64,000 nucleotides of DNA. It comes from JAHBWV01 sp964588385. Lineage in GTDB: Bacteria > Planctomycetota > Phycisphaerae > Phycisphaerales > UBA1924. Every line of letters starts with the position of its first letter. Position 1 is the stretch's first letter. This document shows, one piece after another, positions 22,633-31,101 of the stretch. The notes under the pieces are model-generated. The model ran no database searches and was not told the DNA's origin. It saw nothing but the letters and a program-made list of their open reading frames with translations. The DNA lies in contig CAZPPG010000001.1 in the NCBI GenBank assembly GCA_964588385.1, positions 62,001 through 126,000 on the forward strand, written 5' to 3'. Made by a program: the position numbers and the translations under genes.

Positions 22633-23331
22633 GTGCTCGACACCACTTTCCTCAAGCAACTCGGCGGCAGGTTCATCGTCCTTGACGGGCCGGACGGCTC
22701 GGGCAAGTCCACGCAGTATCGGCGCCTGGCGGACGACGCTTCGGCGGCGGGCGTGACGGTGTGCGAGGTGCGTGAGCCGGGCGGCACGCAGGTGGGGGAG
22801 CAGATCCGGAACATCCTGCTCGATCGATCGAGCGAGATGACGATGCTGTGCGAGATGCTGCTGTACATGGCCAGCCGCGCCCAACTGGTGGAGCAACGGG
22901 TGGTGCCGGCGATGGCGCGGGGTGAGCTGGTGCTTGCGGACCGATTCATCTCTTCGACGCTGGCGTATCAGGGGAGCGCGGGCGGGTTGCCGGAGGCGGA
23001 CATTCTGGCTGTGGGGGACGTGGCGACGCTGCGCGTGAAGCCGGACCTTGTGCTGATCTTCGATGTTGATGCGGAGACGGCGGCGCGGCGGACATCGGGG
23101 ACGGAGAAGAAGGGGCGGAAGCCGGTGGCGCGTCAGGGGCCGTCGCTGTTCGCGGATCGAATCGAGCAGCGGGGGAACGAGTTTCAGTGCCGCGTGAGGG
23201 AGGGGTATCTGAAGCAGGTCGCCGCGTATCCGGATCGGTACGCGCTGATCGACGCGAGCAAGGGGCCGGACGAGGTGTACGCGCAGACGCTGGATGTGCT
23301 GCGGGCGCGCCTGGGGAAGAAGGGGCAATAG
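22633..23331 (+). CDS. tmk: Thymidylate kinase
   Basis: Phosphorylates dTMP to dTDP in the cytosol. 232 residues. The P-loop GPDGSGKST is at residues 19-27, the DR(Y/F) motif appears as LADRFISSTLAYQG, and a LID-like region follows (RTSGTEKKGRKPVARQG). Start taken as GTG 22633, which gives the usual 18-residue lead to the P-loop; a TTG at 22597 is possible but adds an unusual leader. Located 36 bp after the HEPN stop and followed by simple repeats before plsY. Confidence 0.93.
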   Translation: MLDTTFLKQLGGRFIVLDGPDGSGKSTQYRRLADDASAAGVTVCEVREPGGTQVGEQIRNILLDRSSEMTMLCEMLLYMASRAQLVEQRVVPAMARGELVLADRFISSTLAYQGSAGGLPEADILAVGDVATLRVKPDLVLIFDVDAETAARRTSGTEKKGRKPVARQGPSLFADRIEQRGNEFQCRVREGYLKQVAAYPDRYALIDASKGPDEVYAQTLDVLRARLGKKGQ

Positions 23332-23368
23332 GGAATAGGCAATGGGCAATGGGGAAGCAGTCAGCGTC

Positions 23369-23403
23369 TGAACGCGGAGGACGCGGAGGAGCGCGGAGAA
23401 GAG
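23369..23403. repeat. GAACGCGGAG-type dispersed simple repeat
   Basis: GAACGCGGAGGACGCGGAGG and continuation. It follows a short GGCAATGGG-type repeat (23326-23355) in the tmk-plsY gap. Confidence 0.6.
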
Positions 23404-23468
23404 GAATAAGGGGTGAAAGGAAAGCGAAGAGGACCAGGTCAGAATCTCTTCGTGATTTCGTGACTCCA

Positions 23469-24164
23469 ATGCTGCAGTACTTCCTCCCCATCGCGGGTTT
23501 CATCTGCGGCTCCTTGCCCTTCGGGCTGTGGATCGCGCGGGCCAAGGGCATCAACATCCGCGCGCACGGCAGCGGCAACATCGGCGCGACCAACGTCTGG
23601 CGCGTCATGGGGCGCGGGCCGGGGATGCTGTGCTTCACGCTGGATGTGCTGAAGGGGCTGGTCCCGTCGCTCGGCGCGGGCGTGCTTCTCGGGACGATCG
23701 GGGGCGAGGGCGTCGCGCCGGAGTCGGCGGTGTGGCTGCACGTGGGGACGGGTGTGGCGGCGATCCTGGGGCACATGTTCACGCCGCTGGCGGGCTTCAA
23801 GGGCGGGAAGGGTGTGGCGACGGCGTTTGGCGCGCTCCTGGGTGTGTGGCCGGTGATGACGGTTGCGGTGCTGCTGGCGCTCGCGGCGTGGATCATCGTG
23901 TTCAAGGTGGGGCGGATGGTGGGGATCGCATCGGTGGCGGCGGCGGCGGTGGTGCCTGTCGTGGTGGCCGGGTTGGGGTATGTCGATCCGTCGCTGCGTT
24001 GGCGAACCCCTCATCTGGTGGTGGCGATCGTGCTGGCGGCCTTGGTGATCTGGAAGCACCGGGGGAACATCAGGCGGACGCTGGCGGGGACGGAGCCGCG
24101 GTTCGTGAAGAAGGAGAGCGGCGCGACCGACGGGGCGGGTGCGGGTGGTTCGAGCGGATCGTGA
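23469..24164 (+). CDS. plsY: Acyl-phosphate:glycerol-3-phosphate acyltransferase PlsY
   Basis: 231-residue integral membrane enzyme making lysophosphatidate from acyl-phosphate and glycerol-3-phosphate. All three PlsY motifs are visible: GSLPFGLWIA with the following GSGNIGATNVWR, the Gly-rich GFKGGKGVAT, and the C-terminal WKHRGNIRR. Hydrophobic helices span the rest. Start ATG 23469 begins MLQYFLPIAGF, matching the family's first helix. The C-terminal 25 residues are low complexity. Part of the phospholipid machinery with the lipid kinase and acyltransferase elsewhere in the window. Confidence 0.93.
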   Translation: MLQYFLPIAGFICGSLPFGLWIARAKGINIRAHGSGNIGATNVWRVMGRGPGMLCFTLDVLKGLVPSLGAGVLLGTIGGEGVAPESAVWLHVGTGVAAILGHMFTPLAGFKGGKGVATAFGALLGVWPVMTVAVLLALAAWIIVFKVGRMVGIASVAAAAVVPVVVAGLGYVDPSLRWRTPHLVVAIVLAALVIWKHRGNIRRTLAGTEPRFVKKESGATDGAGAGGSSGS

Positions 24165-24429
24165 GTTGTTGCGAACGCGGAGACGCTTTGGTCGGGCGCA
24201 GGGGGCGGAGCGCGTTTGCGGACTTGCAAGTGATGGCCCGCATGTTGCGTTGCATGGGGTGGAATCGCCGATAACAGGCGTGGCACCTTGATGCGGGCTT
24301 GAAAACGCGCAAGGTGTGCCGGTTCCGCAACCGCTCGGGGGCATGGATGCTCGATGGGTGTGTGCGGGTGCGAAGCTCCGAGGGCGGACGGCCGATCATT
24401 GGTCGGTGCCGCTGGGACAGGAGTGCGAC

Positions 24430-24714
24430 ATGCCGAAGTTGCGTCTGATCAAGGACGACCCGAGTTTGCAGGACATCATCCCCTTCCCTGGTCCGATTGG
24501 AGGACGACTGGGAGCCCGCGTGAACGCGGGAGGCGGCGCGGGGGCCGAGCGGCACTTTGGTGTGCCCGGTCGGGTGGCCGAGGGGTCGACACGGGACTTT
24601 GAGGCCCAGTTGCTCGGGACGATCGATCGGATGAAGGAGCAACTCGACGAGTTGTCGGGGATGCTGGATCCGATCCCGCTGTATCCGCAGGACGACCGGC
24701 CGACGGCTGCGTGA
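24430..24714 (+). CDS. Small hypothetical protein
   Basis: 94 residues, not recognised. Begins MPKLRLIKDDPSLQDIIPF; a Gly-rich middle is followed by an amphipathic helix FEAQLLGTIDRMKEQLDELS suited to a short coiled coil. GGAG precedes the ATG at 24430. A strong intrinsic terminator follows 50 bp after the stop, which supports it being a real transcribed gene. The 265 bp before it (24165-24429) shows only an imperfect GGCACCTT/AAGGTG hairpin. Confidence 0.6.
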   Translation: MPKLRLIKDDPSLQDIIPFPGPIGGRLGARVNAGGGAGAERHFGVPGRVAEGSTRDFEAQLLGTIDRMKEQLDELSGMLDPIPLYPQDDRPTAA

Positions 24715-24766
24715 GTTGGAGTGGCGGCGGCGAGAGCCGCCGGAGTTGGAATGCGATGTCAACGAC

Positions 24767-24802
24767 GGGCATGGTCGAGAGACCGTGCCCGGTTTGTTTT
24801 TT
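24767..24802 (+). terminator. Strong intrinsic terminator
   Basis: 10 bp stem GGGCATGGTC/GACCGTGCCC (one U-G wobble), GAGA loop, followed by GGTTTGTTTTTT. The best canonical rho-independent terminator in the window; it ends the unit containing the small gene at 24430. Confidence 0.9.
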
Positions 24803-24809
24803 GGGAAAG

Positions 24810-24841
24810 GTGACACAGTGACACAGTGACAAAGTGACGGA
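24810..24841. repeat. 8-bp tandem repeat GTGACACA, four units
   Basis: GTGACACA twice, then GTGACAAA and GTGACGGA in perfect register. The same unit occurs three times at 26135-26158, on the other side of the hydrolase gene. Confidence 0.8.
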
Positions 24842-24885
24842 GTGGTGAGGACAGGAAGACAGAAAGTCACAAAGTCACGAAGCGA

Positions 24886-24930
24886 AGAGAACGCAGAGGA
24901 CGCCGAGGTGGCGGAGGAACGCGGAGAAGA
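24886..24930. repeat. GAACGC(A/G)GAG-type dispersed simple repeat
   Basis: GAACGCAGAGGACGCCGAGG followed by GCGGAGGAACGCGGAG. It is adjacent to the GTGAC repeat, an arrangement mirrored at 26135-26190. From 24931 to 25150 only G-rich sequence without a gene is seen. Confidence 0.6.
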
Positions 24931-25151
24931 GAGCAAGAGGGGGCGAGGGGGCGAGGGGGCGAGGGTGGGGAGGCGTGGGGAGGCGTGGGTGAGGGCCGGG
25001 AGGTGTGAGAGGGGTGGTCAGGTCGGCGCGGGTGAGGGGAGGGGATAGCCGCACGAGGGGCAGGGGTTGTTGCGTTCGCGTTTGGCAGCCCGGCGAGAGG
25101 GCTCGGCTGGGCGGGGTCGGACATGTGATCAGCTTAGAGGAGGCAGCGTGG

Positions 25152-25195
25152 GCGGGTCTGCCCGCAGGAGCATCGAAGTCGAAGCGACTTCGATG
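25152..25195. repeat. Double hairpin, REP-like
   Basis: GCGGG-TCTG-CCCGC (25152-25165) followed by the perfect 11 bp stem CATCGAAGTCG-AAG-CGACTTCGATG (25171-25195). It lies downstream of the lipoprotein hydrolase. Loop size and composition match the other hairpin elements of the window; a terminator role for the hydrolase gene is possible but there is no U tract. Confidence 0.65.
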
Positions 25196-25239
25196 GCACG
25201 GGAGGCCGCGTCCGACATGGCACGGAGTCTACCAGCGTG

Positions 25240-26079
25240 TCACTGTCCGCCGACGAGTGTTTCGATCGCGTGACGGATCACATCCTGATCTTCCCAGGGC
25301 GTGAAGTGGCCCTTGCCGTCGAGCGTGATGATCTTGATCGAGGCAGCGTTCGTGAGCGTGCGCTGCATGTAGGCGACGTTGGCATAGGGGACGAGCTTGT
25401 CCCTCGTGCCGTGGATGATGATGACGGGGCAGCGGACGGCGGCGAGGGTCGGCGCGAGCGACTCGGTTTCCGCTTTCGCGGCTTTGAGTTCCTGCATCGA
25501 GTTGTCCAGAGCACGCGGCATGAAGAATCGGGCGAGGCCTGTCTGTGCTGTGCGTTGGAGAAGACTGGGCTTCTCGAGGGCGGGGTCGAGTGAGCCGCCG
25601 ACGATGATCAGGGCGCGGACCTTGTCGGGGTGTTCCGCGGCGAGGCGTGCGATGATCGGGCCGCCGAGAGAGTGGCCGACGAGGATGGGCCACTGGCCTT
25701 CCCGCTCGACGAGGAGCGGGACGATGGCGTCGGCCTGATCCTTGAATGAGACGACGGCCCTCTTGCCCGAGCGGCCGAAGCCGGGGCGGTCGATTGAGAT
25801 TGCTTCAAATGGGCCCGCGGCATCTGCGATGGGATCTACAAGGAAGTCGGCCCATGCGTAGCCGTTGCCGGGGGTGCCGTGGATGTAGATGATGCGCGGG
25901 CGCGCGGCATCGCCGGCGCGGAGGTAGGAGAGGTCGCCGGATGGTGTGGCGATTGAGGAACGCTCGAGGGCGCGGATCTCTGAGCGCGACGCCGCGGGGA
26001 GGGGCATAGCACATCCCGCGCTCATGAACGAAGCGCAGAGCGCGCCGAGAAGCACGGCGATGTTCAGCGTCGAAGACAT
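25240..26079 (-). CDS. Alpha/beta-hydrolase lipoprotein
   Basis: 279-residue serine hydrolase with a lipoprotein signal peptide (lipobox MSAGC at about residues 19-23), so it should act at the envelope surface. Catalytic triad in order: nucleophile Ser in GHSLGG, Asp in GTRDKLVPY, His in GKGHFTPW; the oxyanion region is HGTPGNGYAW. Size and triad spacing are normal for the family. Start ATG 26079; the longer frame upstream is repeat-derived. The gene is bracketed by the same composite simple repeat on both sides. Substrate unknown. Confidence 0.85.
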   Translation of the reverse strand: MSSTLNIAVLLGALCASFMSAGCAMPLPAASRSEIRALERSSIATPSGDLSYLRAGDAARPRIIYIHGTPGNGYAWADFLVDPIADAAGPFEAISIDRPGFGRSGKRAVVSFKDQADAIVPLLVEREGQWPILVGHSLGGPIIARLAAEHPDKVRALIIVGGSLDPALEKPSLLQRTAQTGLARFFMPRALDNSMQELKAAKAETESLAPTLAAVRCPVIIIHGTRDKLVPYANVAYMQRTLTNAASIKIITLDGKGHFTPWEDQDVIRHAIETLVGGQ

Positions 26080-26134
26080 GCGGCGGATTCCCGCGGAGAG
26101 GGTAGTGGGGTGGGAGCAGGGGCACGGTGAGGGA

Positions 26135-26190
26135 GTGACACAGTGACGGAGTGACGGAGTCAGGAGATGAAGAGAACGCGGAGGGCACGC
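26135..26190. repeat. Composite simple repeat (GTGACGGA tandem plus GAACGCGGAG)
   Basis: GTGACACA, GTGACGGA, GTGACGGA (26135-26158) followed by GAACGCGGAGGGCACGC (26174-26190). Same composition and order as 24810-24930. Confidence 0.7.
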
Positions 26191-26238
26191 GCAGTGGAGC
26201 GGCAGAGCACTGACCCGGGGTGGGTCATGGCACACGGA

Positions 26239-26306
26239 TGCGTCGCCTCCGGCGACTGAAACGCGTTTCAAGGAGACGCTGCGCGGCGGTCTTTACCGGG
26301 GGTGTC
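26239..26306. repeat. Hairpin repeat, family B, diverged copy
   Basis: Aligns with 4164-4234: GCGTCGCC-TCC-GGCGAC hairpin, AAGGA, GCTG/GCGGCGG and TTTACCGGGGGTGTCGC in the same order. It also contains the palindrome GAAACGCGTTTC. Confidence 0.65.
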
Positions 26307-26359
26307 GCTCGTCGCCCCCCACAGTGTGCGACATCGCTCCACCGCCCGGCTATGAACGA

Positions 26360-26431
26360 CCAGCACTTCGTGCTGGAGAGCTTCGCGATCAGTGCATGCC
26401 GGTTGCGCCCCCCATGGTGCAGCCAGTGGCA
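26360..26431. repeat. Hairpin CCAGCAC/GTGCTGG plus family E element, copy 2
   Basis: Perfect CCAGCAC-TTC-GTGCTGG stem (26360-26376). Then comes an element (26398-26431) with GGTTG, a C-run and GCCAGTGGCA that parallels 3360-3391. No gene is supported in 26080-26504. Confidence 0.6.
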
Positions 26432-26504
26432 TCGACAAAGCAGCACTGATCCGAAGTGGGGTCAGTGGCACTTGGAGGCAGTCATTGAGAAGGCGAAGAG
26501 CACT

Positions 26505-27761
26505 TCAATCGGGCGCGGCGGGGTAGTCGGTGTATCCCTTGGAACCATCCGTGCCGCGGGGGATGCCGTAGAAGGTGGATTGGTCCCAGGGTGTGAGTTG
26601 GGGCGAGATGGGCGCGTCCTCTGCGTGATGCTTGCGGCTCGTTCGCGCGTGGGCGGCTTGTGCGATGCGGTGTGTGAGGTCGGGGTTGGAGACGAAGGGT
26701 CGGCCGAAGGCGACGGCGTCGCACCAGCCGCGGGCGATGGAGCGTTCGGCGAGGTCGGCGGAGTAGTCGCCGTTGGCGACGTAGATGGCTCGTGGCGAGG
26801 CGGCGCGGAAGGCGTCGGCGATGGGCGGGATGACGGTTTCGATGCGCGGGTCGAGCGCGTTGCGGTCCCAGGTTTCGACTGCGTGGAGGTAGGCGAGGCC
26901 GAGGGAGCCGAGCTGGCGGGCGAGTTCGGTGAAGGTGGCGGCAGGGTTGCTGTCGCGTGCGTCGTGGTGATCGCTGAGGGGGCTGATGCGATAGCCGACG
27001 CGGTCCGCGCCCCAGACGTCGCAGACGGCCTCGGCGACGGCGAGGGGGAAGCGGAGACGGTTGGCGAGCGAGCCGCCGTAGATGTCGGTGCGGAGGTTCA
27101 TGCCGTCGCGCGTGAACTGGTCGAGGAGGTAGGTGTTCGCGCCGTGGATCTCGACGCCATCGAAGCCCGCATCTTTGGCGAGCTGTGCGGCGGCGCGGAA
27201 CTCTTCGACGATCTCGGGGATCTCTTCGGTGCGGAGGGCCCGGGGTTGACTGGCTTCGACGCGCGTCATGTCGGCATCGATATAGGTTTTCGAGCGGCTG
27301 GGAACGTCGGTCGGGCCGAGGGGTGGATCGTTGTTGGGTTGCAGGGCCGAGTGGCTGACGCGGCCGACGTGCCAGAGTTGGCAGACGATGAGGCCGTGGG
27401 CGGTGTGGACGGCGTCGGTGACGAGACGCCAGCCGCGGACTTGTTCGTCGGTGTGGATGCCGGGGGTTGCGTAGTAGCCGTGGGCGCGGGGGGAGATGGG
27501 TGTTGCTTCGCTGATGATGAGGCCTGCGCCGCGCAGGCCGCCGGGGCCCGCGGCACGCTGCGCGTAGTAGGCAGCGTTGAGTTCGTGCGGGATGTTGCCG
27601 GGCATGTGGGCGCGGGAGCGCGTGAGGGGGGCCATCCAGACGCGGTTGGGTGTGTCGAGCGCGCCGGCGCGGACGGGTGTGAGGAGTTTGGGAGTTGGTG
27701 CGCCCGGCGCGGGGTTGGCGGCGGAACGGTCAGAAAGGACGGAGGTTGGGGGCGTTGTCAT
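26505..27761 (-). CDS. NADH:flavin oxidoreductase, old yellow enzyme family
   Basis: 418-residue FMN-dependent ene-reductase of the NemA/OYE type. Visible signatures: VWMAPLTRSRA near the N-terminus, CQLWHVGRVSH, the substrate-binding His/Asn in VEIHGANTYLLDQF, GGSLANRLRF, and the phosphate-binding C-terminal GWCDAVAFGRPFVSNPDL. Length is slightly above the usual 360-370 because of an N-terminal Pro/Ala extension of about 20 residues. The ATG at 27761 is the likely start. Reduces activated alkenes (enones, nitro esters) with NAD(P)H; physiological substrate unknown. Confidence 0.92.
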   Translation of the reverse strand: MTTPPTSVLSDRSAANPAPGAPTPKLLTPVRAGALDTPNRVWMAPLTRSRAHMPGNIPHELNAAYYAQRAAGPGGLRGAGLIISEATPISPRAHGYYATPGIHTDEQVRGWRLVTDAVHTAHGLIVCQLWHVGRVSHSALQPNNDPPLGPTDVPSRSKTYIDADMTRVEASQPRALRTEEIPEIVEEFRAAAQLAKDAGFDGVEIHGANTYLLDQFTRDGMNLRTDIYGGSLANRLRFPLAVAEAVCDVWGADRVGYRISPLSDHHDARDSNPAATFTELARQLGSLGLAYLHAVETWDRNALDPRIETVIPPIADAFRAASPRAIYVANGDYSADLAERSIARGWCDAVAFGRPFVSNPDLTHRIAQAAHARTSRKHHAEDAPISPQLTPWDQSTFYGIPRGTDGSKGYTDYPAAPD

Positions 27762-27852
27762 GCTGGGCTTTGGATGCGGGGTGGGGGCGGCGGGGTTCGC
27801 CTCGCAGTCTAGCGTCGCCGCCCTCGCGATTGACGCGTGCTCCGGAAACGAA

Positions 27853-27882
27853 CACGGGCCGGGATTGCTCCCGACCCGCGTG
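27853..27882 (-). terminator. Terminator hairpin after the flavoprotein gene
   Basis: Imperfect long stem (CACGCGGGTCGGGA / TCCCGGCCCGTG on the minus strand, GCAA loop) followed by TTCGTTTCC. It lies between the flavoprotein stop at 28050 and the OYE start at 27761. The remaining intergenic sequence shows nothing further. Confidence 0.5.
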
Positions 27883-28049
27883 ACAATCTCTCTCACTCCG
27901 AGGATCTCGGATCGATGGACGAGGCGATGACGGAGCGCTTGCGCGGGGGTTTCCCAGTGTGAAGGGGGCATGAGGCAAGCGGCCCGGTTGCGAGCGGACG
28001 ATCGAGTCTCGGAATCCGAGCTTGGAAAGCTGATCGATGCCAGTGGTAA

Positions 28050-29678
28050 TCAGCCGCCGCCGACGCCGAGTTCTTCTTCGGAGTGGTCGGCATCGGCCAT
28101 GGGCGTCTTGGAAGCGTTGGCTGTGACGACGACTTCGGCGGTTGAGGGTGCGTTGCCGGCGGAGCCGTTCGCGCCCGGGAGTTTCTTCTCGCCGGAGCCA
28201 GCGACGGCGCTGCGTTCGTGGCTCGCGGCTTCGCGTCCGTCGTCGGTCGTCGCGTAGACGATGCCGGTGGTGACTTCCGGCTCGCCGAGGATGAGGCGGT
28301 TGACGACCTCGACGCCCTGCATGAGCGTGTGGTCGGTGTTGGAGACCTCGTACTTCCAGAGCCCGAAGCGCCCGCGTGAGTAGATGGCGCGGGACTCGAG
28401 CCAGGGGATCACGACGCTGAGGATCTCGTCGCGCTCGACACTGGGCGTGGGGTACGAGTAGTCGGCGTGGTAGACCCAGGTGCTGACGATGTCGTTGCGT
28501 TCACCCGGCTCCAACAGGCCGGCATTCTCGAGGCCGGTGATGGTGTCCTCGATAATGCGTGCGCCATCGACGGGCTTGGCGTCGGACTGGCTGGTCTCGC
28601 AAAGAAGGGAGTAGTAGTTGCCATTGCGCCGGCCTGTCGCGTCCGTGGTGTAGGGCTCTGGGGTCATGTAGGGGGAGTAGTTGGAGAGGTAGGTGACGCG
28701 GTAGAACGGGCAGTTGGATTCGGGGAAGTACATCCAGGACTTGGTGGAGGGGCAGGGGCGCTTGATGCCGATGCCGACCATGTAGCCGCTGGAGTGGAGG
28801 AGGCGCTGGGATTCGTCGCGGACGTTCGCGGGGACTTCACCCTTGAGGATGTCCCGGCAGAGGACATCGACGGGCATGGCGCTGATGAGGGTGTCGTACC
28901 TTTCCTGCGAGCCGTCGGTGAGGGTGATGAGCTTGGCGTCGACATCGATGGAGGCGACGCGCGCGTTGAGGCGGATCTTGTCCTTCACGCGCTCGCCGAT
29001 GCGCCGGTAGAACTCGCCGGTGCCGCCCTTGAGCGGGAACTTGAACTTGTTGTTGGGCCCCCAGCCGTAATCGTCCTTCTCCAGGACGATGTTGCGGATG
29101 GCGCGGTCGACATCGAGGACGGCGACGCGCTCGCCGATCCACTGCTTGTTCATGCGCTCGGGGGGATAGGCCCAGACCTTGAAGTTGTACGGACGCATGA
29201 AGTGCTTGGCGATTCCCTCGCCGAAGACCGCGTCGATGAACTCGCCGAAGTTGGTCGCCTCGGTGTGGCTCTTGAACCTTCCCTTGCCGGACTGGGCCTG
29301 CACGAGTCCGACCAGGCACTCGCACGCGGCGTCTTTCGGGAGATAGCGGATGTTGTTCTGGAAGGGGTACGGGACCCAGGTGTCGAACATGCGGACCCAA
29401 CTCTCGCGGTCGTTGAGCGTGAAGTCGTCGCCCATGACCTTCTCGAAGAGGCGGTCGTAGTACGGATAGTGGCTGAACATGACGTGGCCGCCGATGTCCC
29501 AGGTGAAGCCCTTCTCGTCGGTGAAGGACGAGGCCAGCCCACCTATATAGGAGTGGCGCTCGAGGACGACGAAGTTCTCGTGTCCGAGCTCGCGGAGGCG
29601 GTATGCGGCGCCGAGGCCGGTTGGGCCGGCGCCGATGATGACAACCCTGCCCGGTCCGCCGGTTGAACGTCGATCCAT
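28050..29678 (-). CDS. FAD-dependent amine-oxidase/UDP-galactopyranose-mutase-like protein
   Basis: 542-residue flavoprotein. The Rossmann FAD motif VVIIGAGPTGLGAAYRL is at about residues 12-28, followed by GGLASSF and GGHVMFSHY as in UDP-galactopyranose mutases and protoporphyrinogen-oxidase-like NAD(P)-binding proteins. The C-terminal 60 residues (after YATTDDGRE) are low-complexity Ala/Ser/Glu and probably disordered. Members of this group sit in polysaccharide gene sets; a role in sugar-nucleotide isomerisation for surface glycans is the favoured inference. Start ATG 29678 is the only one giving a normal distance to the FAD motif. Confidence 0.75.
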   Translation of the reverse strand: MDRRSTGGPGRVVIIGAGPTGLGAAYRLRELGHENFVVLERHSYIGGLASSFTDEKGFTWDIGGHVMFSHYPYYDRLFEKVMGDDFTLNDRESWVRMFDTWVPYPFQNNIRYLPKDAACECLVGLVQAQSGKGRFKSHTEATNFGEFIDAVFGEGIAKHFMRPYNFKVWAYPPERMNKQWIGERVAVLDVDRAIRNIVLEKDDYGWGPNNKFKFPLKGGTGEFYRRIGERVKDKIRLNARVASIDVDAKLITLTDGSQERYDTLISAMPVDVLCRDILKGEVPANVRDESQRLLHSSGYMVGIGIKRPCPSTKSWMYFPESNCPFYRVTYLSNYSPYMTPEPYTTDATGRRNGNYYSLLCETSQSDAKPVDGARIIEDTITGLENAGLLEPGERNDIVSTWVYHADYSYPTPSVERDEILSVVIPWLESRAIYSRGRFGLWKYEVSNTDHTLMQGVEVVNRLILGEPEVTTGIVYATTDDGREAASHERSAVAGSGEKKLPGANGSAGNAPSTAEVVVTANASKTPMADADHSEEELGVGGG

Positions 29679-30137
29679 GACTGCTCCGCGTGTGCGATGT
29701 GGGCGTAAAGCGGGTGGTGGGAGACGGCGATTCACGGGAATGCCGACCCTGCGGGCGTGCGTCGCCCGGTCACGAGCCGTTCGTACGTTAGCGCGTTCGG
29801 TGCCCCGAGGCCCATGGGACCGACGGACCGGCGCCCATGGGGGACGGCCACCATCGGGAGAAATACTTGTTCCAACATCCATCCAAAGACCGACCCGAGC
29901 ATCCATTGTTTCCCGGAATGGTGTTCTGTACCCATTCGATGGGCACTTCTCGTCGCATGGACGGGCGGCGCGGCTATTGTGGCGTGGCTGCTTGGGAAAG
30001 CTCGTCGAAATAAAGACGAGTGTCGGGCCTGAAAGAGGTGCCCGGCGACTGCGGATGTGCGCACGGCATGACGCGATCTGGGGTAGCGGCCATTTTCAAT
30101 CCGCGATCATGAATCACCTCTTCAAGGGGGATGCACC
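29679..30137. other. Divergent intergenic region
   Basis: 459 bp between the divergent flavoprotein and LuxR-type genes. Small stems only: CCCAT-TCG-ATGGG (29931-29943) and CTCGTC/GACGAG (30001-30018, AT-rich loop). No gene or recognisable riboswitch. Confidence 0.45.
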
Positions 30138-31061
30138 ATGTCGACGCACTCCACTCCGTTCGCTCGCTCCACATCAAGCACCCCGAATGACTCTCACTAC
30201 GCCATGACCAAGACAGACATTTCCATGAACGCTTATTCCCGCGTGGCTTCGTACGCCGCGACGCTGTGTGAGCTTCCCGCCGTCGCAACGCCCGACTGGT
30301 GTCAGCGTGTGGCGATCTCGGCGGCTGGGCTGTATCCCGGAGCTCGCGCCGGCGCGATTGTCGCGATGGTCGAGCCGGGGGGCCGTATCGTCGCGACGGA
30401 GACGAGCGGCTTTGCGGCCAGCGCGAGCCACGCCATCAATATCCAGCCGAGCGATGACTCGACGGCGCGGGCGCGGCTCGAGCGCCTGAGCTCGATCGGA
30501 TTCGCGCCCGGCGAGCATGCCGCGGCGGGGCACATCACGGGTCGGCTGAGCGCCCTTGCGCCCTCCGATGCGACGCGAGCTCCGACGCCGACCGACGCGT
30601 TCGAGACATCGGCCTCGCGGATCATCGTTTCGTTCTTGCACATCCCTGAGGCTCCCCCCGGGTGCTCGCTCGTGGTGTTCCTCGCGCTGCCGGATGCGGC
30701 AGCGACCGTGGCGGAAGAGATCGCCATGGCGATGGATGCCGGGGCACCGATCCTGGGTCGTCGGGCTTCGATGGCGCTGGGGAATCATCCGTGCTCGAAC
30801 GCGCCGTGGCTGACTGCTCGCGAGCAGGAGGTTCTTGAGCAGTTGATCCTCGGGCGCTCGGTGAAGCAGATCGCCGTCGTGCTCGGGCGCAGCCCGCACA
30901 CGGTTCACGATCACGTCAAGTCTCTGCACAGGAAGCTGAACGCGTCCACGCGTGGCGGGCTTGTCGCCCGGGCGCTCGGTCGTCCTGATCCGGGGCCTGA
31001 CGGGCCGGATGAGACGCCCGTGGAGACGCGGGCGGGCTCCAAGGGCCACCCGGCCGCGTGA
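30138..31061 (+). CDS. LuxR-type transcriptional regulator
   Basis: 307 residues. The C-terminal LuxR/GerE helix-turn-helix is clear at about residues 228-280: LTAREQEVLEQLILGRSVKQ and IAVVLGRSPHTVHDHVKSLH. The N-terminal 200 residues form a probable GAF-like sensing domain (beta-rich, no Asp receiver pocket), so this is not a classic two-component regulator. AGGGGG precedes the ATG at 30138. Targets unknown; it is divergent from the flavoprotein and 40 bp upstream of aat. The last 30 residues are disordered. Confidence 0.85.
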   Translation: MSTHSTPFARSTSSTPNDSHYAMTKTDISMNAYSRVASYAATLCELPAVATPDWCQRVAISAAGLYPGARAGAIVAMVEPGGRIVATETSGFAASASHAINIQPSDDSTARARLERLSSIGFAPGEHAAAGHITGRLSALAPSDATRAPTPTDAFETSASRIIVSFLHIPEAPPGCSLVVFLALPDAAATVAEEIAMAMDAGAPILGRRASMALGNHPCSNAPWLTAREQEVLEQLILGRSVKQIAVVLGRSPHTVHDHVKSLHRKLNASTRGGLVARALGRPDPGPDGPDETPVETRAGSKGHPAA

Positions 31062-31101
31062 GCCCGGGGCGGTTGCCCGCGAGCGTGTATTCTGACCTTC
31101 G

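Noticed and set aside
24810..24930. CRISPR-like array
   Set aside because: 8 bp units in direct tandem without spacers; a simple sequence repeat.
26220..27812. Plus-strand frame of 530 codons antisense to the old yellow enzyme gene
   Set aside because: Val/Gly/Asp-rich shadow; the minus strand has all OYE motifs in order.
29679..30137. Possible riboswitch or structured leader upstream of the LuxR-type gene
   Set aside because: Only short unrelated stems; no consensus of any riboswitch class that I could recognise.
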